A stretch of 64,000 nt of DNA, taken from contig JAFAZH010000002.1 in NCBI GenBank assembly GCA_019239895.1, positions 1 through 64,000 of the forward strand. Direction: 5' to 3'. A model generated the notes under the pieces. The model did no database searches. It had not been told where the DNA came from and worked only from the letters and a program-made list of their open reading frames with translations. The position numbers were made by a program, and so were the translations under genes. Below, in pieces: positions 7,899-18,382 of the stretch. Position 1 is the stretch's first letter, and every line of letters begins with the position of its first letter. This DNA is from Abditibacteriaceae bacterium (GTDB lineage Bacteria; Armatimonadota; Abditibacteriia; Abditibacteriales; Abditibacteriaceae).

Positions 7899-9034
7899 TT
7901 ATGCAGGCTCCATCTATCAATCACAGCCCCGGTGGTGGATATTTGCTGCCCTTGCAAAGTGCGGCCATTGATGGCGATGCGCGTAAATGACCAGTCGCTA
8001 TTGGAATAAAACGCCGTAATCGGACGCACGGACTTGCGCTTGTAACGATTCGCGCCGCCTTCACCTGTCACGATGTACACCACGCCACCTTGCGGCTTGA
8101 ATCTCTCGTAATCGTGGTCGTGACCATTGAAAACCACATCCACTTTCTGGCGGCTAAAGATAGGAGCGAGAACACGTTTGCAGCAAGGCTCATCGCCATG
8201 CGGCCCAGATGAATAAACCGGCTGATGAAAGACGGCGAATTTCCAGAGAGCACGACTACGACGCAAATCGTTTTCCAGCCACGGCGCGACCACGCGGCGT
8301 AGGGTCTCTTCACTCTGGTTCGTATCCAGCACCACGAAGTGTGCCGAGGCATAATCAAAAGAGTAATTGCGCTCTGGCGTCAACCCCGGCGGGCCATTAC
8401 GTGGCAGGACAAAGTTATCAAAGAATGGCTGCCCATTTCGAGTGTCAGTGTCATGGTTGCCCAGGCAGCCATAGAATGGCACCCGCGCCAGAATCGGCGC
8501 ATAGATGCGGAAGAAATTAGGATCATACTTAGACGCTTCACCATGCTCATAGATGAGGTCGCCAGTATGCACCAGAAAGTCGGGATGGTCTTTCTCAATC
8601 TGCACTGCCAGCCGTTTCTGTCCGGTGCTACCCGCCCCCGAATCACCCCAAACCGCAAAATGAAATGGCTGACTCGGCAACTTGGCCGTTTGAAATTGAC
8701 CACTTTTCAGGACAACGCCATCAGAGCTAACTTGATAAGAATACGTCGTCCCTGGCTTGAGTCCCGACAACTTGATAATGTGTTGCACCACTCTTGCGGG
8801 AGCAGTGACGACCCTCCGCTGTCCTATTGGGCGCACCAATGGAGACATCACCTCAACGGCTGAAGAAGAAGGCTTATCGGTATTCCAAACAAGGTAAGCT
8901 GAAGTGGGTGTCGTCCACTGAATGTATGGCGCACGAGTGAGTCTTGGGACATCTTTACCTTGGGCATCACCAGACCTGATGCCTATGATAAGGGCAGCAA
9001 AACACAACCAATGCGATGGCAGAAATCGTTTCAT
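7895..9034 (-). CDS. Exported purple-acid-phosphatase-like metallophosphoesterase
   Basis: Calcineurin-like phosphoesterase with an N-terminal fibronectin-III-like PAP domain (about residues 35-115) followed by the metal-binding catalytic domain. Metal-ligand motifs in order are VWGDSG, HTGDLIYEHG, GNHD, FHQPVYSSG and NGHDHDYER. A signal peptide of about 25 residues ends before GKDVPRL. I placed the start at the ATG before KRFLPSHWLC (9034) because upstream codons overlap an inverted repeat and would spoil the signal peptide; the longer start at 9064 is possible. It probably hydrolyses phosphate esters outside the cytoplasm, perhaps for phosphate scavenging. The next gene overlaps by 4 nt. 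Confidence 0.88.
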   Translation of the reverse strand: MKRFLPSHWLCFAALIIGIRSGDAQGKDVPRLTRAPYIQWTTPTSAYLVWNTDKPSSSAVEVMSPLVRPIGQRRVVTAPARVVQHIIKLSGLKPGTTYSYQVSSDGVVLKSGQFQTAKLPSQPFHFAVWGDSGAGSTGQKRLAVQIEKDHPDFLVHTGDLIYEHGEASKYDPNFFRIYAPILARVPFYGCLGNHDTDTRNGQPFFDNFVLPRNGPPGLTPERNYSFDYASAHFVVLDTNQSEETLRRVVAPWLENDLRRSRALWKFAVFHQPVYSSGPHGDEPCCKRVLAPIFSRQKVDVVFNGHDHDYERFKPQGGVVYIVTGEGGANRYKRKSVRPITAFYSNSDWSFTRIAINGRTLQGQQISTTGAVIDRWSLHK

Positions 9035-9057
9035 TTGTTTAATGGTCAAATACATAA

Positions 9058-9171
9058 AACACAAAGGGCAAAAAGATTACACCAAGAACACAGAGTTAAT
9101 CAACCGCTTTGGTTGTCGAGCTATTGCTAACTCTTTTGTGATCTTGGTGCAGCCTTTGTGCCCTTTGTGTT
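9058..9171. repeat. Long intergenic inverted repeat B (family 2)
   Basis: The left arm from 9058 (AACACAAAGGGCA, CACCAAGAACAC, AGAGTTA) is matched with small gaps by the right arm 9128-9171 (TAACTC, ATCTTGGTG, TGCCCTTTGTGTT). It lies between the secA stop and the start of the phosphatase gene. It is related in text to repeat F at 28981-29110. Confidence 0.8.
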
Positions 9172-9180
9172 GAAAAGAAC

Positions 9181-12100
9181 TTAGACCGTCACGCCCTGCT
9201 CTTTGGGCAGGCAGCACTTTTTATACTTCTTGCCGCTACCGCAGGGGCAGGGGTCGTTGCGACCTACTTTGGCACCACCCATTGCACCGCTGGGCCGTGG
9301 GCCAACAGGAGAAGCGGCCGGGCCGTTGGTCTGCATATTGGATGGGGCCGAGGTGCGCGTTGGCTGCTGCGGGGCACCGAAGGTGGCGGGACGGGAGATG
9401 ATCGCGGGTTCATCGTCATCGTCGCCATCGGCGTCCTTATCGAGTTGCACGCTGTCGTCATCGCCCGTATCCATCGGCAGGGTCTGAGTCAGACGCGCTT
9501 CCTGCATCCCCAGCATTTGGGGGCCAGCATAGACGGGCTGCGGCTGGTGCGGCTCAATGGGCATGGAGAAGATGGACTCGGTGACTTCACGGCGAATCTC
9601 GCCCAGCATCTTCTGGAAGAGCGCGAAGCCTTCCTGACGATAAACACCGATGGGTTCCTTTTGGGCATAGCCTTCCTGCCAGATGGCATCACGCAAGTAA
9701 TCCATTTCGGCTAAGTGCTCCATCCAGTGGTCGTCAATAGAGCGTGTGACCTGCCAGCGTTCAAGGTTGCGCATCGCGTCCGCGCCCATCTGCTCTTCGC
9801 GCTCAGTGTAGATTTCGGCTACCATGTCGCGCAAGCGCAGGTCGCGGTTGAATTCCAAATCCTCGACCTCGCCAGCAAGCGAGACCCATTCCATCTGTTC
9901 CAGGTCTTCACTCTTCAAGTGCTTGGTCAGCAAGCCCGCACCAAATAAGCGACTGAGGCCCGTATAGAGTTTGTGCGCGTCCCATTCCTCCGGGCGCACT
10001 TCGCGGGGGCAGTGCTTTTCGGCTTCGGCAATGGCTGCCTGCTGCGCCATGTCGAGCACGGTGTCGCGCAAGTCGCCACCCATCAGGGCGCGGCGGCGTT
10101 CGCGGTAAATCACTTCGCGCTGCACATTCATCACGTCGTCATACTGCAAGACGTGCTTGCGGCTCTCGAAGTGGTTCAACTCCACCTTCTTCTGCGCCCG
10201 CTCGATGGACTTGCTAATCCACGAATGCTCGACCGCCTCATCTTCATCCCAGGCATTGAGCAGGCGTTGGCCGCGCACGCCAAACAAGCGCCACAACTCG
10301 TCTTCGAGCGACACATAGAAGCGTGATGAACCAGGGTCACCCTGACGGCCTGCGCGACCGCGCAACTGGTTGTCAATGCGGCGGCTTTCGTGACGCTCGG
10401 AACCGATGATGTGCAAGCCGCCCAGCGCCTTCACTGCTTCCTGCTCGCTGGTGTGCGCGATGTCTTCGGCGCGTGGCTCACTTTCGAGCACAATGTCTGC
10501 CGATTGCCCGGCCACGCCAGTCTCAATAAAGACACTGACGTTTTCGGTCGTGGGCACGTTATCTATCTCTTTCAAACGCTCCGCCACCCAATCCACGTCT
10601 ATGAAGTTCTTCGCCCACAGCACATGGCGATTGACTTCTTCATAAACCGCTTCGGCGTGCTTGCCCGTTTTAACCACAGCTTCGCGCAAAGTCGGGTCAA
10701 GGGCACGTAGCACTCGCGCCAGGCGAATGCGATAGACCAAAACATCAATGGGCATTTCATGCACGTTGCCCTGCTCGTCTTCGGCCTGGCCCATCATCTG
10801 CGCCTGCATCACATCGTTCTCATCAATGATACCCAGACCGGCTAACTGATGATGCACCCACTCAGGATGCAGATAAGGTGCGTTGCCGCCCACCATACCT
10901 GCCATATCACTGAGCAGAATCAGGTTGGGCACTTCGACCACAACCAGGTCACGACGCTGTGCCGCGTTCTGCTGCCACTCGGCTAAGACCCGCGCCACCG
11001 CTGGCTTGTCGAGGCGATAATGCACCACTGCCGTATCGCCTAACACCTGTTGCATCTCTGGGTTGGCTTCCAGAGCACGCTGCCCTTTCACCAAATTCCA
11101 ATCACGCAAACGCTCGCGCACCCATTGATTGCCCAGGTTGGTTTGGCCCAGGGCTGCCGCAATTTGCATCTCGTTGATTTCGATTTCGTTGGTTGGCAAG
11201 GAGGCCAGCTTATGCTGCGCCGAGGGCGAATCATGCACATTCAAGGCTTTTAATCGGGAGTTGACCCATTCCGACGTCACCACTTGAACTTCCAGGGTTT
11301 CCGGTGCATTGCCATCTTCCCCTTCTCCCAGTTGCACCGTATGCGTAATGCCTGCGACCAGTGCATCTACATCGAAATCCGCCATGCGCTGCGCGTTCGC
11401 TTTAGCTACTGCTTCCAGGAGCGTGCGGTCGAGGTCTTCCAGGTTGTTCAACTGCTCCAACAGATGGCCAAGGGCATTTTGCGCCAGCCCCAACGGCAGG
11501 CTCAAGGCTTGCAAGAGCACGTCCTCACCCTCGTCGCGGCCACTGGCTTGAGTGGCAATGCCCTCTTCCAGCACGCGGCGTAACTGTTCCGTGGAAACAC
11601 GTACACCCATCAAGCGATTGAGCTCTGCGCCCAAGGCATTGAGCATGGTTTCATCTTGAACCGGATCACTATCCAACGGCAGTTTGTCGAGCAGCCCCAA
11701 ACGACGGGCACGACTGCGCACCTTGTTTTTCAGGTCAGGTGTGGTCAGTTCCTGCCCTAACGTATCGCGCATCTCTTTGGCAATCTGGCCTTCGAGTTCG
11801 CCACGATGCTCTAGGTCGTTCATCTGCTGCACCACGGCATTGGCCCAGGCGAGGTCTTGCAAGCGTTCGGATGACAGACGATCCATGAACTTGTCCGTGG
11901 CCTCCTGGTTGCGTGCCCGCACATGCAGCATTTTGCCTTCGAGGTGACGCGCCAAAGTTTGCATCGTCATGACACGCCAGCGGGACTCGACATCTAAGGT
12001 GCCGCCCAGGAGGATGTCCACACCACGGCCAGCCATGTTGGTCGCAATCGTCACCGACGCCGGACGCGCCGCTTCCGCCACAATACGCGCTTCATTGCGG

Positions 12101-15100
12101 TGGTTTTTGGCGTTCAACACGTTATGCGGTAAGCCCACGCGCAGGGCTGTCACTAATTTGCTGCGGTCGGCATTGGGGATAGTAAACAGGCTGAGCAGAC
12201 GCGATACGTTCTCTTCATGCAAGGCGTCGGGTTGCACGCCTACGGCTTTAGCAATCGCCTTGACTTTCATCAGACTCAGCGGCTCTGGACGGATGCCCTC
12301 CGACATATACTTCTGCATCTCTTCCTGTGTCAGTTGGATAAGCGGGAAGCGCAGGGCCGTAAAGATTTCCTGCTTCTGCGCATCCGGCATGGTCTTGTCG
12401 TCCCACAATTTCGTCTTGATAAGGTGCGCCAGGACAAGCGTTTGCAAAGCCTGCGGCTTCAACCGTTCCGCCATGCGCTCGGAAACTTCGACTGAACGAG
12501 TGCCGACCAACACCGGCTGCCCCGCGCAGTGGTGTTCCAGAATCTCAAAGGTAATGGCGCGCATCTTAGCCTCGACGGTCTTATACACCACGTCGGGATA
12601 ATCCTTGCGCTGCACGGTGCGATTGGTCGGGATTGAAACGACTTCCATGCCATAGGTCTTGGCGAACTCAGCTTCTTCGGTTTTGGCCGTGCCCGTCATA
12701 CCCGCCAGCTTGTTATACAGGCGGAAGTAGTTCTGAATGGTGATGGTAGCCACCGTCTGGCTCTCAAGCTGCACTTCCAGGCCGTGCTTGGCTTCCAGGG
12801 CTTCATGCAAGCCTTCGGAATAGCGACGGCCCGGCATCTTGCGTCCGGTGAATTCATCCACAATCACAATCTCGCGGCCCTGCTCAATCACGTAATTGAC
12901 TTCACGCTGGAAGAGCGCATGGGCACGAATCGCCTGATCCAGCACTGGCTGCACTTCCTGCAACTTGGCTTCGGAGAGGCGACGGCGGCGCTCAGCAGGC
13001 AGGCGCAGCACGCGGTCAATAACCGCCGCATAAGTGACATCCGGAGTTTCGGCATGAGCACGCTGCACAATGGCCGCTTCTTCATCGGTGAGAATCTCAC
13101 TGGAAACGAGGGTATCAAGGAAGCCATCGGGATCGGTAAACACCGGCGACCCCGCTTCACGCTCGGCAATGAGGGTACCCATATCGGTGGTAGCCGCCTG
13201 GCGACGCTTCTCGTCTTTTTCGGTAAACCATCCTAAGTTGCGCACCACGCGCTTGAAGTCTTCAAACGGCATCACTTCAAAGCCGCGCTCGACCAGACGC
13301 ACCAAGACACGCTGCAACTGCTCACCGGAGCGGTTGGCAAAATCTGCGGGACGCAGCTTATTCTGCACTTCTTTAGGCAACGGCACGCGCCGCTTCACTT
13401 CATCGGCAAAGGCCGTCGCGTTCTCTTCGGTTAAGAGCGGCTCCAAGTGGCGGCTGACAGTATCGGAGGCTAACTCGGCAAAGAGCGCAGCGTCCAAGGC
13501 TCCCGGCACTGGCTTGCCCAGCACTTCGCGCAACGATTCCAGGGCGTCTTCGGAGAGCGTTACGGTCGCGCCAATAGCCTCAACTAAGCGGGCACTTTGA
13601 TCGGCTTTGAAAGCATCCCACCGGGTGCCAAATTCTTCAATGGCTTGCGCTAAGGGAGCCACTTCATTGGATGTCAATAACTGTTCACCGATGAAGTTCT
13701 CGAAGCCTGCGGAATACTCGCCATCCTCAATAGCATTCTTAATATCCTGTACCGCATCGGCAGGCAGTTGCACCTGGGCGTTAATCTTTTCGACCAGGGC
13801 CTCCGCATTTTCGGCGTGCCAGGCTTGCAACTGCTTCACGCTTTCACCAACGAGGGCGGGCAACTCGGTGTTTTCGCCGGGTAAGTCGCGCACGGCCAGA
13901 ATCAGCCGCTCACGCACCAATTCGGGGCGTCCGCCTTCACTGAGAAGGGAGGCGAGGGTGCGACGTGCATCACGCGGCACTTCGACCCACTGGGTCATTT
14001 CTTCTACCAAGTGATCGGCAATCTCCTGATGAGCGCGGTTCTGGTCGGCCACAAATGCGCGGGCCGCTTTCATAGATTCAGCAAAGGGGCCATTTTTGGT
14101 CAGCTCGTTTAATAACAAACGACGCAAGCCCACCACGTTCTCGCCGCTCTGGGCACGCTGGGCAATATTCTCGTGCCCGGCCAAACGTCCACGCAGTGTC
14201 TCGGCTTGCTCTTTCAAGAAACTCGTGCGCTCCGCCGCATAATTTTCGGTGAGACCCGAAATTTTACGCGCCGCATCGCCCGGATGCTCGACAACGGCAC
14301 TCGTCACTTCGCGGCGCAAGGCTTCGCGCCCCTGGGTTAAGCGCACGGCTTCCCACAGCCGTTCAGTGGTCTCGAAAGGCAACAGGCCACGCAGGGAGAT
14401 TTGCTCTAACCCATCAATCATGTTGCGCACTTCATTGGGGCCAACCGGGGCATTCTCATTGGCAGGCAGGGCATCGTGCAAGAGCGCATCGGCTTCCTGC
14501 AAATTACCCGGCGACTGCACAATCACTTCAACCAGGGCCGGATGCACATTCTCGCGCAGAGTGTTGGCGATCTTTTCCGCGTGCCGCTGCCGGGCCACTT
14601 CCGCCGCTTCATTTTTACGCGGCGCTTCTTCGGCCACTTCAGGCATCGGCACATCCAGCAGGCGGGCCACCACTAAATCCGTCGCGCTTTCTTCAATTAA
14701 GCCACGCCGCGCGATTTCATTGGCTACCACATTAGCGATAGCATGAGGCTTATCTTCGCTTTCCTCTAAAGCAGCCACCGTCCCACCCGCGAGGTCAGGC
14801 GCGAGAGCCAACTCATAGGTCAAAGCTCCAGCCAGACCCTCGGTACTCGAACTGAGGCTAAATTCCAGAGCCAGGGCATTAGCATAAGCCCGCGCCAGAG
14901 GCTCGGTTAAGCGCGTGACTTCTTTTTCCCAGGCCATGCGCAAACCGGCAGGACGCACCGCATTAATCGCAGTGGCTTCAAGGGTCGCCTGGCCATCGGC
15001 ATTAATCAAACCATTCTCATAGAACTCATCGGCCACATCCAGGAGATGCGCGGCGTTATCAATACGCGCACTCTTTTCTGAAAGCAAATAGGCATCAATG

Positions 15101-16197
15101 AGATAGGCGATGGCTGCCGTGAACGCGCCGCGCCTTTGGATATCGGCCATCAGGCCGCCGATGTCAATTTTGCCGTTGATAGTCAGGCTATCGAGGAGGT
15201 TTTCCACATCACGATCCGTCACCGCAGGCATCAGCTTACGCGCCACGCCATCACAGGTCTTGGACATCTGCTGGCGGCGCAGGGCACGCTCGGTCTTAGC
15301 GACCTGTGCCGAAATAATGAGCGGGGTGCGCGCTTCGTCAATCAGGATGTTATCTACTTCGTCCACAATGGCAAAGTTGAGCGGACGCTGCACCATATCA
15401 TCTGTGGTGCGCGCCATGTTGTCGCGCAGGTAGTCGAAGCCGACTTCACTGTTGGTGGCATAGAGCACATCACTGCGATAGGCGGGAATGCGCTGCTCGT
15501 TATCCATGTCGTTGGTCAAGAACGCTACCGAAAGACCCAGGAATTCATAAATGGGCCGCATCCAGTTAGCGTCGCGTTCAGCCAGGTAGTCGTTGACGGT
15601 AATCACATGGACGCCGCGCCCGGACAGCGTGTTGAGATAGACCGGGAGCGTGGCCACCAGGGTCTTACCTTCACCAGTCCGCATTTCGGCAATGCGGCCA
15701 GTATGCAGCACCGCGCCACCGATAAGCTGCACATCGAAGTGGCGCAGTCCAATGGTGCGCGTGCCTGCTTCGCGGGTCAGGGCAAAGGCTTCTGGGAGCA
15801 GCAAGTCCAGCACTTCTTTTTCCGCATCGCGCCGGACACGATTGTAATCATCCGTCCAGGTCATCTCGGTATCGAGTTCCTGCCAGCCATAAGGCTCTCC
15901 CGTAGCGGGGTCTTTGAACCTGGCAACACGAGTTGTCACTTCTTCTTTGAAGCGTTCTCGCAGAGCGAGGGAGCGGGCCTTTAATTCTTCATCGGAAAGC
16001 GCCAGCAACTCCGGCCCCAGAGCGTTTACTCGCTCCACCATCGGGCGCAGTTTGGCGACTTCTTTTTCGTTCTTATCGAAGAGCTTGGAGACCGCACCCA
16101 CCACACCACCTTTACTGTCATTGCCAGGCATGGGGTTATTAGCCACTGTACCGTCGTCCGATTTTTTCTTACCAAATAAGTTCTTCAGGTTTAACAT
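9181..16197 (-). CDS. secA: Preprotein translocase ATPase SecA, giant form with three large insertions
   Basis: Motor of the Sec pathway that drives unfolded preproteins through SecYEG by ATP hydrolysis. The 2338 aa compare with about 800-1100 normally. Family landmarks are collinear: the N-terminal helix, EMRTGEGKT (Walker A, 171-179), [14 protein letters not shown] (279-292), [19 protein letters not shown] (1113-1131), [28 protein letters not shown] (1383-1394), [22 protein letters not shown] (1933-1954), the helical scaffold (about 1990-2215) and a C-terminal zinc motif [13 protein letters not shown] (2317-2329). Insertions lie at about residues 298-1085 (replacing or expanding the preprotein cross-linking domain), 1248-1353 and 1400-1923. 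They are charged, helix-rich and contain degenerate repeats. One uninterrupted frame, housekeeping-like codon use and GGAG before the ATG argue against pseudogene status. Confidence 0.93.
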   Translation of the reverse strand: MLNLKNLFGKKKSDDGTVANNPMPGNDSKGGVVGAVSKLFDKNEKEVAKLRPMVERVNALGPELLALSDEELKARSLALRERFKEEVTTRVARFKDPATGEPYGWQELDTEMTWTDDYNRVRRDAEKEVLDLLLPEAFALTREAGTRTIGLRHFDVQLIGGAVLHTGRIAEMRTGEGKTLVATLPVYLNTLSGRGVHVITVNDYLAERDANWMRPIYEFLGLSVAFLTNDMDNEQRIPAYRSDVLYATNSEVGFDYLRDNMARTTDDMVQRPLNFAIVDEVDNILIDEARTPLIISAQVAKTERALRRQQMSKTCDGVARKLMPAVTDRDVENLLDSLTINGKIDIGGLMADIQRRGAFTAAIAYLIDAYLLSEKSARIDNAAHLLDVADEFYENGLINADGQATLEATAINAVRPAGLRMAWEKEVTRLTEPLARAYANALALEFSLSSSTEGLAGALTYELALAPDLAGGTVAALEESEDKPHAIANVVANEIARRGLIEESATDLVVARLLDVPMPEVAEEAPRKNEAAEVARQRHAEKIANTLRENVHPALVEVIVQSPGNLQEADALLHDALPANENAPVGPNEVRNMIDGLEQISLRGLLPFETTERLWEAVRLTQGREALRREVTSAVVEHPGDAARKISGLTENYAAERTSFLKEQAETLRGRLAGHENIAQRAQSGENVVGLRRLLLNELTKNGPFAESMKAARAFVADQNRAHQEIADHLVEEMTQWVEVPRDARRTLASLLSEGGRPELVRERLILAVRDLPGENTELPALVGESVKQLQAWHAENAEALVEKINAQVQLPADAVQDIKNAIEDGEYSAGFENFIGEQLLTSNEVAPLAQAIEEFGTRWDAFKADQSARLVEAIGATVTLSEDALESLREVLGKPVPGALDAALFAELASDTVSRHLEPLLTEENATAFADEVKRRVPLPKEVQNKLRPADFANRSGEQLQRVLVRLVERGFEVMPFEDFKRVVRNLGWFTEKDEKRRQAATTDMGTLIAEREAGSPVFTDPDGFLDTLVSSEILTDEEAAIVQRAHAETPDVTYAAVIDRVLRLPAERRRRLSEAKLQEVQPVLDQAIRAHALFQREVNYVIEQGREIVIVDEFTGRKMPGRRYSEGLHEALEAKHGLEVQLESQTVATITIQNYFRLYNKLAGMTGTAKTEEAEFAKTYGMEVVSIPTNRTVQRKDYPDVVYKTVEAKMRAITFEILEHHCAGQPVLVGTRSVEVSERMAERLKPQALQTLVLAHLIKTKLWDDKTMPDAQKQEIFTALRFPLIQLTQEEMQKYMSEGIRPEPLSLMKVKAIAKAVGVQPDALHEENVSRLLSLFTIPNADRSKLVTALRVGLPHNVLNAKNHRNEARIVAEAARPASVTIATNMAGRGVDILLGGTLDVESRWRVMTMQTLARHLEGKMLHVRARNQEATDKFMDRLSSERLQDLAWANAVVQQMNDLEHRGELEGQIAKEMRDTLGQELTTPDLKNKVRSRARRLGLLDKLPLDSDPVQDETMLNALGAELNRLMGVRVSTEQLRRVLEEGIATQASGRDEGEDVLLQALSLPLGLAQNALGHLLEQLNNLEDLDRTLLEAVAKANAQRMADFDVDALVAGITHTVQLGEGEDGNAPETLEVQVVTSEWVNSRLKALNVHDSPSAQHKLASLPTNEIEINEMQIAAALGQTNLGNQWVRERLRDWNLVKGQRALEANPEMQQVLGDTAVVHYRLDKPAVARVLAEWQQNAAQRRDLVVVEVPNLILLSDMAGMVGGNAPYLHPEWVHHQLAGLGIIDENDVMQAQMMGQAEDEQGNVHEMPIDVLVYRIRLARVLRALDPTLREAVVKTGKHAEAVYEEVNRHVLWAKNFIDVDWVAERLKEIDNVPTTENVSVFIETGVAGQSADIVLESEPRAEDIAHTSEQEAVKALGGLHIIGSERHESRRIDNQLRGRAGRQGDPGSSRFYVSLEDELWRLFGVRGQRLLNAWDEDEAVEHSWISKSIERAQKKVELNHFESRKHVLQYDDVMNVQREVIYRERRRALMGGDLRDTVLDMAQQAAIAEAEKHCPREVRPEEWDAHKLYTGLSRLFGAGLLTKHLKSEDLEQMEWVSLAGEVEDLEFNRDLRLRDMVAEIYTEREEQMGADAMRNLERWQVTRSIDDHWMEHLAEMDYLRDAIWQEGYAQKEPIGVYRQEGFALFQKMLGEIRREVTESIFSMPIEPHQPQPVYAGPQMLGMQEARLTQTLPMDTGDDDSVQLDKDADGDDDDEPAIISRPATFGAPQQPTRTSAPSNMQTNGPAASPVGPRPSGAMGGAKVGRNDPCPCGSGKKYKKCCLPKEQGVTV
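10429..12000 (-). other. SecA insertion III (about 520 residues in the second nucleotide-binding domain)
   Basis: Canonical SecA has only about 10 residues between TNMAGRGTDI and the GGL that precedes the ERHESRR motif. Here residues 1400-1923 intervene. The segment has four WV..(R/Q)L signatures (W1644, W1692, W1780, W1870), the last three 88-90 residues apart, each preceded by a short beta-like hydrophobic stretch. It looks like tandem copies of a small domain I cannot name. Confidence 0.75.
12943..15306 (-). other. SecA insertion I (about 785 residues at the preprotein cross-linking domain)
   Basis: Between LIISA (about 297) and the resumed SecA text [18 protein letters not shown] (1086 on) there are about 785 residues where ordinary SecA has roughly 75-130. 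A degenerate repeat LVExxxxxVxLPxDAxxxL recurs starting near residues 729, 800, 870 and 930, so about 60-70 residues apart. The segment is charged and helical. Confidence 0.75.
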
Positions 16198-16220
16198 TCA
16201 TAACTCCGTTTATAGCTGTC

Positions 16221-16342
16221 AGCGTTCAGCCGTCAGCATTTAGCTTGAGATTGGGATAGACGCGCAAAATCAGCCGCAACAACGCATCATGCACTTTCAA
16301 TCCCCTAAAAGGCTGAAAGCTGATCGCTGACGGCTGAACGCT
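16221..16342. repeat. Intergenic inverted repeat C (family 6)
   Basis: AGCGTTCAGCCGTCAGC at 16221-16237 is the exact reverse complement of 16326-16342. Outer and inner flanks (AGCTGTC, ATTTAGCT and GGCTGAAAGCTGATC) extend the pairing imperfectly. It occupies the spacer between secA and the next minus-strand gene. Confidence 0.8.
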
Positions 16343-16348
16343 ATGGAA

Positions 16349-16939
16349 CTATTCGAGATAGCTATTGGTGCGGGTGCCAGAAAGGGAAATGGCTTCGTGT
16401 GCTGAGAGGCCCAGCGATGCCAGACGGCGGGTCGCATCGTAGCACGGGGCTAACGGCGACCATTGGGGCAGGAGAGACGACTGAGTCAGAGCCGCGTGAG
16501 TTGCAGTGACTTTACCGTGCGGTGCATTGCCATGCGAGACACCAGGCAACGTAATGCCTGTGGAATGAGCAAGGTCTGTCGTTTGCAGACTCGCTAAGAG
16601 AGAGGCGACCTCATGGGCATCTAATGCACTGGACTCAGGGGTGTCAAAGACTGGCGCAGCAGCCACCAGGGAAGCGATATGGCTTCGCGCCCCCAAATTA
16701 CGGGCATAGCGTGCAGTGCCCCCTGCGGAATGTTGCAACCACCACAGCACCGCTTCATATTGCGAGGATGCACCTGCGCTTGAAAGCGAGGACAAAGACG
16801 ACATCGCCAGCGGTGAAGCCGCCAACGACGCCCCGGCTGACGGTGAAGCCAGCAGCAGCGCGCAAATGGCCGAGAGGAGCAATACGTTCCACTCGCCACG
16901 CTTGAGCCAATTTGTCCGCAGTCTCGCCTGAGCGTTCAT
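16349..16939 (-). CDS. Exported low-complexity protein, function unknown
   Basis: From the ATG at 16939 the product is 196 aa. It has a basic n-region, a hydrophobic core (VLLLSAICALLLASPSAGA) typical of a signal peptide, and a mature part rich in Ala, Ser and Leu. There are no recognisable motifs. A longer start at 16969 is possible, but a TATAAT at 16983-16988 on the minus strand would leave almost no leader for it, which favours 16939. The adjacent plus-strand ATPase gene is divergent. Confidence 0.55.
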   Translation of the reverse strand: MNAQARLRTNWLKRGEWNVLLLSAICALLLASPSAGASLAASPLAMSSLSSLSSAGASSQYEAVLWWLQHSAGGTARYARNLGARSHIASLVAAAPVFDTPESSALDAHEVASLLASLQTTDLAHSTGITLPGVSHGNAPHGKVTATHAALTQSSLLPQWSPLAPCYDATRRLASLGLSAHEAISLSGTRTNSYLE

Positions 16940-17147
16940 GATGCCAAAGCACCCAATTATCTTCTGCATCGGATGCGTTCTCTATTATACCAGTCCTTTA
17001 GACGCGGCGAATGAAGCAAGGTTGCTTTTACCAATGGAGCACTTGCAGTTACGTAACTACAATTCGGATATTGAAATCCCATTGCCGCACAATACAAATC
17101 TGTTGTATAACAAAACTGTCTTATGTGAGATGTTTTCAGGGGAGATC

Positions 17148-18365
17148 ATGTTAATCAATCGTGTTGGCCCACCGGTGAGAGGGGATGACTTCTTTGGCCG
17201 TGATGCTTTTATGGAACTGGTCTGGCAGAAGATTGAGGCAGGACACGTTTTGTTAGCGGCCCCGCGTCGCTTTGGCAAAACCAGCGTTATGTATCGCTTG
17301 ATGGATCAGCCTCGCGGCGACTATAAGATTATTCATGCCGATTTGGAACATTTTATCGAGCCAGTCGAACTGATCTCCGAGTTGATTCTCAAGATGGCTA
17401 AAGATGATCAGCTCTCGAAGATTAGCAATAGCCTGAGTTACTTTCCGAAAAAGCTCTGGGGCCGGTTTAGAAGCAACTTTGAGGAAGTGGCGCTCTTACA
17501 ACTTAAAATCAAGCTGCGGGAACAACTCAGCAGTCAGTGGCGCGAAAAGGGTGATGAGTTCTTCCACAAGGTAGCCGCCTCAGAGCAACCGATATTGTTC
17601 ATCTTAGATGAATTTCCCATGATGATTGACCGCATGGCTCAATCAGAGACGCACCGGGAAGAAGCTAAGACCTTGCTGCGTTGGTTACGCGCTTTGCGCG
17701 TCTCGCCGGAGATGAAGAACATTCGCTTTTTAATCGCGGGTTCTATCGGCATTGGTTACGTGCTGAACGAGTTAGGGGATATTGCGACCATCAACGATTT
17801 TGAGCAGTTACGCTTAGAACCCTTCTCACCCAGGATAGCGACGGAATTTCTACAAGAACTATCGAAGACAGCCAACCTGGCTCTGTCCCAGCCCAGCCAG
17901 CGCAAAATACTGGACCTCATTGGCACCAGAGTTCCGTATTTTATCCAAATCCTCTTTTCAGAAATTGTCAAAGCTTACACCCAAGACGGTGAGGCCATCA
18001 CTCCGCGCAAGATTGAAGAGATTTATCACGAGAAGGTCTTAGGCGTAGATTGCAAGACGTATTTTGACCATTACTATGGCCGCCTGCGCGACTACTATGA
18101 GCCGCAAGAAGAAAGGGCCATCAAACGTTTATTACGCGAATTGGCTATGGCTGGCTCGCTCACTCGTGATGCTTCCTATAGCTTTTATCGCCTGGAAATG
18201 GGAGGGCCAGCCGATATTGAGCAGTTCAACTACCTGATGACCAATTTAGAAAACGATTTTTATATTCGCTTTCATACCGCAAGCAACTCTTATGAATTTT
18301 CCTGCAAGCTGCTACGCGACTGGTGGCTGCGCCACTACGCTATGCACATCAGCCTTGAGCACTGA
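17148..18365 (+). CDS. AAA-type P-loop ATPase (archaeal-ATPase/ORC-like)
   Basis: I chose ATG 17148 because AGGGGAG lies just upstream and the conserved text RVGPPVRGDDFFGRD begins there; the frame is open upstream to 16938. Walker A is at about residues 37-46 (AAPRRFGKTS) and Walker B is ILFILDEFPMM. A sensor-like GSIGIGYVL and a helical lid with a winged-helix-like C-terminus follow (405 aa). This matches the PF01637-type ATPases, which act as switches in regulation or defence. It is 17 bp upstream of a second ATPase, so they form an operon. The biological role is unknown. Confidence 0.75.
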   Translation: MLINRVGPPVRGDDFFGRDAFMELVWQKIEAGHVLLAAPRRFGKTSVMYRLMDQPRGDYKIIHADLEHFIEPVELISELILKMAKDDQLSKISNSLSYFPKKLWGRFRSNFEEVALLQLKIKLREQLSSQWREKGDEFFHKVAASEQPILFILDEFPMMIDRMAQSETHREEAKTLLRWLRALRVSPEMKNIRFLIAGSIGIGYVLNELGDIATINDFEQLRLEPFSPRIATEFLQELSKTANLALSQPSQRKILDLIGTRVPYFIQILFSEIVKAYTQDGEAITPRKIEEIYHEKVLGVDCKTYFDHYYGRLRDYYEPQEERAIKRLLRELAMAGSLTRDASYSFYRLEMGGPADIEQFNYLMTNLENDFYIRFHTASNSYEFSCKLLRDWWLRHYAMHISLEH

Positions 18366-18382
18366 CACCGGAGGCTAAGCTT

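Noticed and set aside
15136..15984. Long open frame (282 codons) on the plus strand opposite secA
   Set aside because: It mirrors the codon structure of secA, has no ribosome site and no recognisable protein text. Other plus-strand frames across 9200-16200 are rejected for the same reason.
9181..16197. secA as several fused or mis-assembled genes
   Set aside because: One frame with SecA motifs in canonical order on both sides of every insertion. No start or stop signals or unrelated known domains appear at the junctions.
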